From Pseudomonadales bacterium (GTDB lineage: Bacteria; Pseudomonadota; Gammaproteobacteria; Pseudomonadales; Ketobacteraceae): a DNA stretch of 64,000 nucleotides. Positions 48,796 to 57,552 of the stretch are shown one piece after another. The translations under genes and the position numbers were made by a program. The notes under the pieces are model-generated. The model made no database searches, was not told the DNA's origin, and was given only the letters and a program-made list of their open reading frames with translations. The DNA is taken from assembly GCA_002701845.1 (NCBI GenBank), contig NZXG01000036.1, positions 79,870 to 143,869 of the forward strand, written 5' to 3'. Numbering within the stretch: the stretch's first letter is position 1; each line of letters starts with the position of its first letter.

Positions 48796-50088
48796 TTATG
48801 CAAACTTGTCAAATTTGTCGGTTCTTCCACAGGACCCCCGATAGAAGCGATCAAAGAGTTTCGGTAGATGCACTGCAGAAATCCCCTGCCCCGGGTTTTC
48901 AATTGTTATTTGGGCCTGATTGCCAACCCCCTCAACAGTGACATTGATTGTTTCGTTCTCTGGTGTATAACGAAGCGCATTAGACAAAAGGTTAGAAATC
49001 ACTCGGCGCAGCATCGAACGATCGGCCATCGCGTTGACGCGATCTCCCCCTACAGCCAATGTAATTTTTTTATCCTCCGCCAAGGCTTCGAAAAATTCGA
49101 AGGTGGCTTCAACTTCTTGCCTCAAATCCAGTAATTCCCAATTGGGTTTAAGTAGGCCGTTCTCACTCTGCGCGAGCCACAGCATGTCATTTACCATTTT
49201 GGTCAATCTTTCTTGCTCTTCCAAATTGGAGTAGAGCAATTCCCGATACTCTTCAAGTGTTCTCGCTTGCCCCAAACCGACCTGGGTTTGCGTTGCGAGG
49301 TTCGTAAGAGGTGTTCGCAACTCATGGGCGATGTCCGCAGAAAAGTGGGACAGGCGCGTGAAGCTGTCGTCAAGGCGGCTGATCATCTGGTTAAAGGACT
49401 CCACCAGAGGGTGCAATTCCATGGGAACAGCTTTTTCATTCAGTCGCATATCCAATTGGTCGGCTTGAACAGATCGTATGGATTCACTGAGTGCCCGTAG
49501 TGGCGCATGCCCTTGATGCACACCGTACCAGGCTGCGAGTAAAGTAAGCCCACCAGCCAGCGCCATGATCAACCATAAATTGCGGCTGAAATGTTCGAGA
49601 AAGCGCATATGGAAGTCCATATTGATGGCCGCAGTGACGAGATAGTTTCGGCCGTCAATTTGCACTTGTGTCATCGCGCCTCGATAGGATTTATCATCAA
49701 TATGCCAACTCACAAGATTGTCGGCGCGGATAGTGTACACCGGGGCATTGAATCTAGCTCGGGGAGGAAAAACTACTTCATGTGGGCCGTAAACCAGCGC
49801 ACCAGATTCGTCCCAAACCTGATAATACACACCGTGATGACCGGAAACAGCATGAGGAAGTGTTTCGTCGGCCGAACGACCTGAACGTGTTGTCTTTTTT
49901 AGTGCTTCTGCCACGGCACGGCTGATGACAACCAATTCGTCAGCGTCTTGTTCTGCAAAATGCTGTTCGACTGACTTCTGAACGAGATGGCCGATTACAA
50001 CAAGGCTGAGACTAATGGCAAGTGCGACAAACAGCATCACACGATTGTTGAGTGATAAAGGTCGCGCCAGGCGAAATCCAAACGCCAT
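48796..50088 (-). pseudogene. cusS: Copper-sensor histidine kinase, 3'-truncated by transposon
   Basis: 430 codons from MAFGFRLARPLSLNNRVM at 50088, two TM segments (about 18-38 and 155-180), periplasmic sensor loop, HAMP, and kinase core with HSF motif SHFSADIAHELRTPLTNL and N-box NLLSNALRYTPEN. It stays family-like to LFDRFYR, then switches to GSCGRTDKFDKFA and stops: those 13 codons come from the Tn3-type repeat. The G2 box (GxGLGLAIV) and about 45-50 residues are lost, so ATP binding is probably impaired. Start chosen because it follows the cusR stop by one base; the TM numbers are by eye. Confidence 0.88.
48801..48839 (-). repeat. Terminal inverted repeat of a Tn3-family transposon
   Basis: On the minus strand GGGGTCCTGTGGAAGAACCG begins at 48838 and continues to about 48801, near the usual 38 bp, with the GGGG start typical of Tn3 family ends. 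It lies 21 bp after the transposase stop, in the expected position, and falls exactly where the cusS reading frame leaves its family sequence. The other end was not found in the window. Confidence 0.7.
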
Positions 50089-50089
50089 C

Positions 50090-50770
50090 CTATTCGTCCT
50101 CAACATCGAGTTTGTAGCCCATGCCACGAACGGTATGGATCAGCTTGGGCTCAAAGCCTTCATCAATTTTGCTTCTTAAACGACGGATGGCGACATCAAT
50201 CACATTGGTATCGGAGTCAAAATTCATATCCCACACCTGGGAAGCAATCAACGAGCGTGGCAGCACTTCACCCTGGCGCCGAGCAAGCAGTTCCAGCAAA
50301 CAAAATTCCTTATGACTGAGATTGATTTTGCGCCCACCACGAAGGGCACGATGCTTTGGCAGATCGAGGATCAAATCCGCTACTGTGATCTGATCGGCGA
50401 GTACCGGCGCCGTACTTCTACGCAACAAGGTGCGTACCCGAGCCAGCAATTCGGCAAACGCGAAGGGCTTAACCAGGTAGTCATCAGCGCCAAGTTCTAA
50501 TCCTTTAACACGATCATCAACACTGTCGCGCGCGGTGAGAAATAATACGGGCGCCTGGCATCCCGATTCTCTTATGGACTGAACAATGCGCCAGCCGCCC
50601 ACATCGGGCAGCATCACATCGAGAATCAACAAATCAAAGGTCTCCGTCATCGCCAGGTGATGGCCATCGAGACCGTTCCGAGCGAGCGTCACCATAAAGC
50701 CGGCTTCGCTCAGGCCTTGCTGCAAATAATCCCCGGTTTTGACTTCGTCTTCGACTACTAGTAACCGCAT
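50090..50770 (-). CDS. cusR: Copper-responsive response regulator (OmpR/PhoB type)
   Basis: 226 residues from [20 protein letters not shown] at 50770. Receiver domain with Asp pair EDE, phosphoacceptor Asp in [14 protein letters not shown], Thr in [11 protein letters not shown] and Lys in [12 protein letters not shown]-terminal winged helix ending [16 protein letters not shown]. CusR/CopR/PcoR subgroup. Divergent from copA with a CusR-like box between them. Intact, but its partner kinase is truncated. Confidence 0.93.
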   Translation of the reverse strand: MRLLVVEDEVKTGDYLQQGLSEAGFMVTLARNGLDGHHLAMTETFDLLILDVMLPDVGGWRIVQSIRESGCQAPVLFLTARDSVDDRVKGLELGADDYLVKPFAFAELLARVRTLLRRSTAPVLADQITVADLILDLPKHRALRGGRKINLSHKEFCLLELLARRQGEVLPRSLIASQVWDMNFDSDTNVIDVAIRRLRSKIDEGFEPKLIHTVRGMGYKLDVEDE

Positions 50771-50844
50771 GGCACCGTCCTCGTCTCTACACATTCATCT
50801 TATTGAAACAATAGCCTGTCTTTCCCCACAGAAAGATGACCTAA

Positions 50845-50865
50845 AGATTACAACTTTGTCATTTT
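50845..50865. promoter_or_regulatory. CusR/CopR-type box between cusR and copA
   Basis: ATTACAACTTTGTCATTTT within 50845-50865 matches the known CusR box form ATGACAA-n2-TTGTCAT at most positions (imperfect dyad). It lies about 95 bp before the copA ATG and 75 bp before cusR, the expected place to control both. Confidence 0.7.
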
Positions 50866-50960
50866 CAGGTCATGCCCATGACAGACTCCTGACTGTAATC
50901 TCCGCTCCAGACCTTAAAAACGTGCTTTTGGAACAATGACATTTTTTGGAAAACGACACT

Positions 50961-52844
50961 ATGAATCGCCCATTTAGCCCCCTCGTCGGCTCCTTGAGTC
51001 GTCGGCGTTTTGTTCAAGGCCTCGCGGTTGGCGGAGTTCTGGCAACCACCCCTGCTGCGTTGCTGGCACGCGAATCAGTTCAAACTGCTCTGGGTTCAGC
51101 CCCTGTGCTCAGCGGCACCGATATCAATCTGGAAATAGGCCAATCGCTGGTGAATTTTACCGGTGTAACCCGTATGGCGACGACCATTAACGGCTCCATT
51201 CCCGCACCCACACTGCGTTTGCGCGAAGGCGATGACGTGACGATACGCGTCACAAACCGGCTAAGTGTCCCGACGTCCATTCACTGGCACGGCATTTTAT
51301 TACCCTTCGAAATGGACGGTGTTCCGGGTATCAGCTTTAAGGGGATTGCGCCGGGGGAAACCTTTGTTTACCGATTTAAACTCCGTCAAAGTGGCACCTA
51401 CTGGTATCACAGTCATTCAGGCTTTCAGGAAATGACTGGGATGTACGGTGCGCTCATCATCGAGCCTCGTTCAGGCGAAAGACACGAGGCCGATCAGGAC
51501 TTTGTCGTACAACTCTCTGATTGGACCGATGAAGATCCGATGCAGGTATTCAGTAAACTGAAAGTTCAAGGGGATACTTACAACTTCAACCAGCCGACCT
51601 TTTTTGACTTCACTCGCGACGTGTCTGACAAGGGATTAAAAGCGGCGTTGAGCAAGCGCCAGATGTGGAACCAGATGCGCATGAACCCCACCGATCTGGC
51701 GGATTTATCTACCGCTACCCTCACCTACCTCATGAATGGTACGGCTCCTGCGGGGAACTGGACAGGCGTATTTAAGAAGGGAGAGCGCCTGCGCCTTCGA
51801 TTCATCAATGCCGCCAGCAATTCCTTTTACGATGTTCGTATCCCCGGTTTGAAACTGACCGTTGTGCAGGCAGACGGTCAGGACGTGGAGCCCGTTTCCG
51901 TGGATGAGTTTCGCTTCGGTCCCGGTGAAACCTACGATGTTCTGGTAAGACCTGATGATGAAGCCTACACAATTTTTGCACAGAGCATGGATCGCACCGG
52001 TTATGCCCGAGGGACCCTGGCTACACGGCAAGGTCTGTCCGCACCCGTGCCGACCCTGGACCCAGTGGAGTGGCTGACCATGCAAGACATGATGGGGGCG
52101 ATGAACCATGAAGGGATGGGCCACGATGCCTCTATGGAGGGAATGGACCATAGCAATATGAATATGGAAAAAATGGATCACTCGAAGATGGATCATTCGC
52201 AAATGGACCACTCACAGATGCACGGCGGTATGGCCATGGATCACAGCATGCACGGTATGCAACAGGGTTCCCAAAATCCGCTGGCAAAGCCGTCTACCAG
52301 CGTCAATCATGCTCGAACAGAATATGGCCCTTCTGTCGATGCGCGGGTGGATACGCCACGCACTAACCTCGACGACCCGGGTATCGGGCTTCGTAACTTG
52401 GCAGAAAAAGGTTTGCGCCCTGTGGGTCACAAGGTACTCACGCTTGCCGATCTACAATCTCTCGATGGTGTGTTTGAGGATCACCGTGTACCCGAAAAAG
52501 AATTGGAGCTGCACCTCACCGGCAATATGGAGCGCTACAGCTGGTCTTTTGATGGACTGGAGTTCGGCCGCAGTACGCCCGTTTCGCTCAAACACGGGCA
52601 ACGTGTTCGTATTATCTTGCAAAACGACACCATGATGACCCATCCGATGCATTTGCATGGCATGTGGAGTGAGTTGGAAACGGATCAAGGTGAGCTTCGT
52701 GTTCGGCGCCACACCATTCCCGTACAACCCGCTCAGCGCATCAGTTTTCTCACAACGCCACACGATTTGGGGCGTTGGGCCTGGCACTGTCACCTCTTGT
52801 TCCATATGGATGCGGGCATGTTCCGCGAGGTAGTGGTGTCATGA
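50961..52844 (+). CDS. copA: Periplasmic multicopper oxidase CopA (copper resistance)
   Basis: 627 residues from ATG 50961. The frame also has an upstream TTG, rejected because ATG 50961 starts MNRPFSPLVGSLSRRRFVQG, a Tat signal (SRRRFVQ). Type 1/2/3 copper ligands: HWHGILLP, YWYHSHSGFQEM, HPMHLHGMW and WHCHLLFHMDAGMF. Between residues 375 and 450 lies a Met/His/Asp-rich linker (MDHSxM repeats) that binds extra copper. Oxidises or sequesters Cu(I) in the periplasm. Not the P-type ATPase also named CopA. Overlaps copB (TCATGA). Confidence 0.96.
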   Translation: MNRPFSPLVGSLSRRRFVQGLAVGGVLATTPAALLARESVQTALGSAPVLSGTDINLEIGQSLVNFTGVTRMATTINGSIPAPTLRLREGDDVTIRVTNRLSVPTSIHWHGILLPFEMDGVPGISFKGIAPGETFVYRFKLRQSGTYWYHSHSGFQEMTGMYGALIIEPRSGERHEADQDFVVQLSDWTDEDPMQVFSKLKVQGDTYNFNQPTFFDFTRDVSDKGLKAALSKRQMWNQMRMNPTDLADLSTATLTYLMNGTAPAGNWTGVFKKGERLRLRFINAASNSFYDVRIPGLKLTVVQADGQDVEPVSVDEFRFGPGETYDVLVRPDDEAYTIFAQSMDRTGYARGTLATRQGLSAPVPTLDPVEWLTMQDMMGAMNHEGMGHDASMEGMDHSNMNMEKMDHSKMDHSQMDHSQMHGGMAMDHSMHGMQQGSQNPLAKPSTSVNHARTEYGPSVDARVDTPRTNLDDPGIGLRNLAEKGLRPVGHKVLTLADLQSLDGVFEDHRVPEKELELHLTGNMERYSWSFDGLEFGRSTPVSLKHGQRVRIILQNDTMMTHPMHLHGMWSELETDQGELRVRRHTIPVQPAQRISFLTTPHDLGRWAWHCHLLFHMDAGMFREVVVS

Positions 52845-53704
52845 ACATAAATCCCGTAACCAAACTATGCCAAATCTCTCTGGCTTGCGTATTAGCAAGT
52901 GGGGCTTACGCAGAGATGGATCACAGCAATCACGATCCAGGAGCCCACGAGATGGGGCAAGCTCAAGGTGGTAAAGCACCTGATAATGCCCGCGATCCCC
53001 ACGCTTATTCGGATGGCTTTACCTTAACCGAAGGGCCCTATGCACTGCCCGGGCCCAGACAATTGAAACTGGCCGATGAGCATCGCTTTTGGGCAATCAT
53101 CAGTGATCGCCTGGAGTACCAGGAAAAATACGAAAGTACTGTATTTGATTTGCAGGCATGGTATGGGACCACCTATAACCGCTTGGTTGTAAAAACCGAG
53201 GGGGACATTGTGGAAGGCACCCTTGAGGAGAGTTCTACTGATGTACTGTGGAGCCGAGCCTTTAATGCGTATTTTGATACTCAACTGGGCGCGCGGATTG
53301 ATACCTATGACGAAGGTGAAGACCGCCAGTGGCTCGCGCTAGGCTTTCAAGGGCTGTCTCCCTATTGGTTTGAACTTGATGTCACGGCTTATCTCGGTGA
53401 TGACGGGCGAACAGCCTTGTCTGCGGAAGCGGAATACGAACTCTTGTTCACTCAACGACTGATACTGCAGCCCAGAATGGAAATAAACCTGTTTGGTAAA
53501 GACGACCCTGAAAATGGGCTTGGCTCGGGCTTAACGAACATGTCAGCAAGCTTGCGCCTTCGTTACGAATTCAGCCGTCAATTTGCACCCTATATCGGTT
53601 TGGAATGGTCAAGATCTTTTGGCGATACCGCCGATTACCTGCAAGCCGCTGGAAAAAATAAATCCAGTTCCCAAGTACTGGCGGGTTTGAAGTTTTGGTT
53701 TTAG
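52841..53704 (+). CDS. copB: Outer-membrane copper resistance protein CopB
   Basis: 287 residues from MNINPVTKLCQISLACVLAS at 52841. Signal peptide ending AYAEM, then a short Met/His segment (MDHSNHDPGAHEMG), then a beta-barrel: alternating aromatic strands ending FLAGLKFWF-like (SQVLAGLKFWF). Typical of the CopB/PcoB family that works with CopA. The upstream open frame shared with copA is not used because ATG 52841 overlaps the copA stop. Confidence 0.94.
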   Translation: MNINPVTKLCQISLACVLASGAYAEMDHSNHDPGAHEMGQAQGGKAPDNARDPHAYSDGFTLTEGPYALPGPRQLKLADEHRFWAIISDRLEYQEKYESTVFDLQAWYGTTYNRLVVKTEGDIVEGTLEESSTDVLWSRAFNAYFDTQLGARIDTYDEGEDRQWLALGFQGLSPYWFELDVTAYLGDDGRTALSAEAEYELLFTQRLILQPRMEINLFGKDDPENGLGSGLTNMSASLRLRYEFSRQFAPYIGLEWSRSFGDTADYLQAAGKNKSSSQVLAGLKFWF

Positions 53705-53755
53705 TTACTGTTGAAGTCTTAACAAATTAAACAACATGATTTAGAGGAAACTTTT

Positions 53756-54046
53756 ATGAAAATGAAACCCTTCGCACCACTACTGGCTTTAACTATTGTT
53801 GCGACTGCTATGAATGCTCAAGCGCATGACCCGAAAGAACATATGAAGGACGCCGAAAAACCGGATTGTTCCGCGATGAAAGATATGGACCACAGCAAAA
53901 TGGATATGAACGACCCGGTCATGCAAGCCATGATGAAGAAATGTATGAAAGATATGCATCATGGCAAAGACAAAAACGAATCCGATTTAGAGCATTCACA
54001 CGACGACAATGAAAGCGAGGACGAACATGCCGAACATCAACATTAA
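53756..54046 (+). CDS. Small periplasmic Met/His/Asp-rich protein
   Basis: 96 residues. Signal peptide (FAPLLALTIVATAMNAQA) then a mature part with CSAMKDMDHSKMDMNDPVMQ, KKCMKDMHHGKDKNE, and a His/Glu/Asp tail ending EHAEHQH. Two Cys and many Met/His suit Cu(I)/Cu(II) binding. SD GAGG ahead. Sits 51 bp after copB and 13 bp before the cytochrome gene. No specific family recognised. Confidence 0.8.
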   Translation: MKMKPFAPLLALTIVATAMNAQAHDPKEHMKDAEKPDCSAMKDMDHSKMDMNDPVMQAMMKKCMKDMHHGKDKNESDLEHSHDDNESEDEHAEHQH

Positions 54047-54059
54047 TTAAGAGGGTGCC

Positions 54060-54635
54060 ATGTTATCAATTTCAGCATTTTTTAAGAGTTTCCTGCTCAT
54101 TGTGATTACAGCCCTCCTTGCAGGAGGGCTGTTTATTTATTCGGGGCTTTATCCAATTGGCGCAGATACACAACATTCTCCCATTACTTATTGGTTGTTA
54201 GAAACACTGCGTGAAAAATCCATCGCTCGTGATGCAAAGGATGTTGAAATCCCAACAGACCTGGAATCCTCTGACCGACTATTAGCTGGTGGAGCCGATT
54301 ACAATGACATGTGCACAGGATGTCACTTGAAGCCGGGTAAAATAGAAAGTGATTTTACCATCGGCTTGTACCCCTCTCCTCCAAATTTGAGCATCTCTGC
54401 CGACGGGCATAAGCACAGTCATGACGATTCTTCAGGAGACGATGCCATCAAGAGACAATTCTGGATCATTAAACACGGCATAAAAGCGTCTGGCATGCCA
54501 GCGTGGGGACCTACGCACAGCGATGAACGAATCTGGAATATGGTGGCCTTTTTACAGAAGCTTCCAAGCTTATCAAAAGCGCAATATCAAATATTGACCG
54601 CGAGAGACGACGCTGACGATACGCACAAACATTGA
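54060..54635 (+). CDS. Membrane-anchored c-type cytochrome
   Basis: 191 residues. An N-terminal hydrophobic anchor (residues 10-30), one heme-binding site C-T-G-C-H at about residues 85-89 (NDMCTGCHLKPG), and probable Met ligand in ASGMPAWGPTHSD. A His/Asp-rich stretch (DGHKHSHDDSSGDD) is inserted between them. One-heme periplasmic cytochrome of the CccA-like type. Placed between copper genes, it may exchange electrons with the multicopper oxidase; inference. Confidence 0.88.
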   Translation: MLSISAFFKSFLLIVITALLAGGLFIYSGLYPIGADTQHSPITYWLLETLREKSIARDAKDVEIPTDLESSDRLLAGGADYNDMCTGCHLKPGKIESDFTIGLYPSPPNLSISADGHKHSHDDSSGDDAIKRQFWIIKHGIKASGMPAWGPTHSDERIWNMVAFLQKLPSLSKAQYQILTARDDADDTHKH

Positions 54636-54831
54636 ATGTAAATCATCATAAAAATAATTGGCGAATGAAGTCAATTTAACATTTGCAGTTGTAATTATTT
54701 CAAAATAATCGCTTACATTGCCGAAAATCCCTTTAATTCACTATCATTTTTTCCGATTTGTAATTGGCATATGTTTTGCGTTTGATTTTTTAAAAGCGTT
54801 AGAATTATTCAAAAACATACAGGAGGCAATT

Positions 54832-55563
54832 TTGAGCAAAGCCGCCACGCTCTACAGAATGCATACTGATAAACACATTTGTCCTTACGGCCTTAAATCG
54901 CGAGACTTGCTCAAGCGTGAAGGTTACGAAGTCGATGATAACCTCCTCACGTCGCGCAAAGAAACCGATAATTTCAAACAAGAGCACGATGTGAATACAA
55001 CACCGCAAACTTTTATTGACGGCAAACGAATTGGCGGATATGACGACCTTAAAAAATTCTTTGGCAAGTCGAAAGACGAAAGCAAGGAGACAACTTATAC
55101 ACCAGTGATTGCCATTTTCAGCATTACAATTTTAATGGCAGCTGCGTTAACTTGGAGCCGATTTCAAGGCGTTAACGTACTATACCTGTTAGAGACATTC
55201 ATTGCACTCAGCATGTGTGCATTGGCCATTCAAAAACTTCGTGATTTAAATGCCTTCTCTCTGCAGTTTATTACTTACGATTTATTAGCGATGCAGTATG
55301 TGCCCTATGCCTATCTTTATGCGCTATTAGAAGCTTTCGCAGGTATTGGAATGTTGACCGGAATGGCGTCATGGCTATTTGCTCCACCCGCATTATTTAT
55401 CGGGACGATTGGCGCTATTTCTGTCTTTAAAGCTGTTTACATCGACAAGAGAGAGCTGAAATGTGCTTGTGTGGGCGGAAACAGTAACGTTCCCCTGGGG
55501 TTCATATCATTAACTGAAAATCTAATGATGATTGCGATGGGTACCTGGATGTTGATTAAGTAA
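54832..55563 (+). CDS. Glutaredoxin-like domain fused to a MauE/DoxX-type membrane domain
   Basis: 243 residues from TTG 54832, chosen because AGGAGG precedes it at 5 nt. Residues 1-80 form a glutaredoxin fold (TLYRMHTDKHICPYGLKSRDLL, with TTPQTFIDGKRIGGYDDL binding the thiol), but the active site reads C-P-Y-G, not C-P-Y-C: a monothiol form. Four hydrophobic segments follow (about 90-240) containing KCACVGGNSNVPLGFISLTENLMM, the MauE-type pattern. Likely an inner-membrane redox or maturation factor. A 196-bp gap before it may hold its own promoter. Confidence 0.85.
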   Translation: MSKAATLYRMHTDKHICPYGLKSRDLLKREGYEVDDNLLTSRKETDNFKQEHDVNTTPQTFIDGKRIGGYDDLKKFFGKSKDESKETTYTPVIAIFSITILMAAALTWSRFQGVNVLYLLETFIALSMCALAIQKLRDLNAFSLQFITYDLLAMQYVPYAYLYALLEAFAGIGMLTGMASWLFAPPALFIGTIGAISVFKAVYIDKRELKCACVGGNSNVPLGFISLTENLMMIAMGTWMLIK

Positions 55564-55610
55564 CCGAAATAATTTCTTCAAAAATCCGTTTTTCAATTTA
55601 GGAGACTACT

Positions 55611-56123
55611 ATGTCACATTACGTTAGATTTGGACTAATGATTACCACTTCGGTCGTCGTTATGTTTTGTTTAAAATACCTCAGCACCTACGAGGTAAGT
55701 CACGTATTTTACAGCGAGACTCGCACATATATGGCATTGATGATGGGTGCCGCGATGGCTGTGATTATGCTGAGCTTTATGTTGCCCATGCACAAAAAGA
55801 AAAGTCTTAATGTTGGGATTTACGTGGGCAGCGCAGTGGTATTTATTGCTGCTCTTTTTCTAGTGAGATCGCAAACAACGGTACAAGATTCGTCTTATAT
55901 GAGATCGATGATCCCACACCACTCCATTGCTATCCTCACAAGTGAACGATCGGAGATTACCGACCTTCGTGTGCGAGAATTGGCTGATGGCATCATTCAG
56001 GCGCAACGCAAAGAAATTAAGGAGATGGACTGGCTTCTTAAAGATATTGCCAAAAATGGTAAGGCAACAACGGAATCAGAAGCACTTAAGCGACCGGTTC
56101 CTAATTTTGAAGGCAAACTTTAG
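55611..56123 (+). CDS. DUF305-family protein with N-terminal TM segments
   Basis: 170 residues. Three hydrophobic segments (about 7-27, 40-62, 70-90), then the DUF305-type motif YMRSMIPHHSIAI, a conserved M-x2-H-H, with RELADGIIQAQRKEIKEM following. Such proteins are found in copper-resistance regions and are thought to bind metal in the periplasm. Follows the Grx fusion by 47 bp; last gene of the plus-strand operon. Confidence 0.88.
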   Translation: MSHYVRFGLMITTSVVVMFCLKYLSTYEVSHVFYSETRTYMALMMGAAMAVIMLSFMLPMHKKKSLNVGIYVGSAVVFIAALFLVRSQTTVQDSSYMRSMIPHHSIAILTSERSEITDLRVRELADGIIQAQRKEIKEMDWLLKDIAKNGKATTESEALKRPVPNFEGKL

Positions 56124-56154
56124 GTTTTGGTCTTCGCCCCCTTATCGTATCCTA

Positions 56155-56664
56155 TCAATGGCACCCACGTGTCGTTGATGGGTGCGCTAGATTATCCAGC
56201 TCACACTCTTCGGTGTAATGAATCCAGCTTCGTTTCACGCGGTCAATCAGAGAGCTATCAAAGCCACCTAAACTCAAAGAAATCTGGCTTTCAATATCTT
56301 CGAGTGACACCTCCATAAGGTCATACATCACCAACAATTCCGTGGCCGAGACGTTTAGGGATTTAATGCCCATCATTTTCGGAAGATCAGCCATCAATTT
56401 TTCCGCTTCGTCGTCGGACAGTGATTTTGAAAACACAATACGATGGGATTTATGCTCGACCCTGCCCCTTTTCTTTTCAGGCAAACCCGTTTTGGGGCTA
56501 CCAACATACAAACCTGGATGTGAAATGAATCGGTCCAGGCATTGCTGTGAACAAAACCAAAATTGTAATCCGCGATAAGATCGCCATAAATTCTGTTTTA
56601 CTTCAGTCATCTGACACACTGGGCATGGATTAGATTCCTGGTTGTCTGAGAATATATTCTGCAT
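56155..56664 (-). CDS. YHS/TRASH-like zinc-finger protein with HMA-like C-terminal domain
   Basis: 169 residues. Residues 10-55 have CPVCQM and FWFCSQQCLDRFISHPGLYVG, a TRASH/YHS-type metal-binding pattern. Residues 70-140 (SHRIVFSKSLSDDEAEKLMADL, IKSLNVSATELLVMYDLMEV) look like a beta-alpha-beta-beta-alpha HMA fold without its CxxC. A C-terminal tail (WIHYTEECELDNL) resembles the tail of the next protein. Copper/silver delivery or sequestration is inferred. Last gene of the minus operon. A 7-bp hairpin, GCACCCA/TGGGTGC, overlaps its 3' end. Confidence 0.75.
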   Translation of the reverse strand: MQNIFSDNQESNPCPVCQMTEVKQNLWRSYRGLQFWFCSQQCLDRFISHPGLYVGSPKTGLPEKKRGRVEHKSHRIVFSKSLSDDEAEKLMADLPKMMGIKSLNVSATELLVMYDLMEVSLEDIESQISLSLGGFDSSLIDRVKRSWIHYTEECELDNLAHPSTTRGCH

Positions 56665-56666
56665 AA

Positions 56667-57035
56667 TTATTTCTTTTTATTGGATCCGGTAAAACTTCCG
56701 TGACAACTCCACGGTTCGGTGCTCGCATTGTCCTTAACATTTTGGTCGACAAAACGATAATAGCCCTCTTTAAAATAGGTCCACCAATCATGGCTCACTT
56801 CTACTGCGTTTTCCTGCAACACTTTTTCAATACAGTCTATACAGATTCTGGATGCGTCATAAGCGATATGCAGCGTGTGAGAGGCCTTGTCATAACTCAC
56901 TGAATCCAGGCCGTAAATTTCATCGATTTCTTTCACGACTTTGGTCATGACCTCTTCTGACATGTCGACGAGTTTTAAATGTCTAACCACCAATGTTGCC
57001 TCGGAAACACCCAGGCGATGTTCTTTTTCACTCAT
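56667..57035 (-). CDS. HMA-like small protein
   Basis: 122 residues from MSEKEHRLGVSEATLVVRHL at 57035, behind GAGGTC. An alpha/beta domain of about 75 residues suits the HMA fold (LVVRHLKLVDMSEEVMTKVV, HTLHIAYDASRICIDCIEKVL). Instead of the N-terminal M/CxxC loop of classic HMA domains, the only CxxC is C-I-D-C at the start of the second helix. The tail (DWWTYFKEGYYRFVDQNV, then WSCHGSF) is aromatic. Two bases upstream of the YHS gene. Metal-binding role inferred from context. Confidence 0.7.
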   Translation of the reverse strand: MSEKEHRLGVSEATLVVRHLKLVDMSEEVMTKVVKEIDEIYGLDSVSYDKASHTLHIAYDASRICIDCIEKVLQENAVEVSHDWWTYFKEGYYRFVDQNVKDNASTEPWSCHGSFTGSNKKK

Positions 57036-57042
57036 AGCGACC

Positions 57043-57501
57043 TCACATATCATTAAATCGATTGGTTGTTTGGACGAGCCTCTTCAATTCGTGCTCTTCA
57101 ATGGAAAGAAGCGTGCCGACTAAGTTTTGCGCGGCAGTCGTATCGACACGTGCGGCTAGATGTCGATATAAATCAATGATTTCTCCGTGCATGCCAACTA
57201 CCTGTTGGACTATTTGTTCTGAGTCCAACTCCGCAAAAGGCGCACTGCAATGTCGATGAGGATCGATGGGTCTCTTGTCTAGATATTCTATACACCAGGT
57301 ATTCAGCGCTTGACTTGCACTTAGCCCCTCAAAGCCTTCGATGACCTGTAAAAGAAGTTTTTCGTGGTCAGCCAGATATGCGAGCACCAGCCTTGCTCTT
57401 TCACTGGTATTTTTATCTGCGCAGTGGTCCAAGCACTGACCAAGATAACGATGTAGATCTTGGGACCAGTGCAGTAAGTCTCTTAAGGTTTCTATTTTCA
57501 T
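57043..57501 (-). CDS. Ferritin-like/four-helix protein of a copper operon
   Basis: 152 residues. Helical throughout, with His/Glu clusters: LHWSQDLHRYLGQCLDHC, YLADHEKLLLQVIE, DPHRHCSAPF, GMHGEIIDLYRHLAAR and LLSIEEHELKRL. These suggest a metal-binding four-helix bundle, ferritin-like or hemerythrin-like, but no family is firmly assigned. Three Cys lie near the start. Lies 51 bp after the Met-rich gene and ends eight bases beyond the start of the HMA-like gene (57035), so they are co-expressed. Confidence 0.65.
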   Translation of the reverse strand: MKIETLRDLLHWSQDLHRYLGQCLDHCADKNTSERARLVLAYLADHEKLLLQVIEGFEGLSASQALNTWCIEYLDKRPIDPHRHCSAPFAELDSEQIVQQVVGMHGEIIDLYRHLAARVDTTAAQNLVGTLLSIEEHELKRLVQTTNRFNDM

Positions 57502-57552
57502 TGCAGTAGTTCGCCTATGGTATTCGTGATGGTAGGAGTATTAATAAGCCGA

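Noticed and set aside
54718-54831. N-terminal extension of the glutaredoxin-MauE gene
   Set aside because: AGGAGG sits directly before TTG 54832, and the glutaredoxin fold starts there; the extension has no family support.
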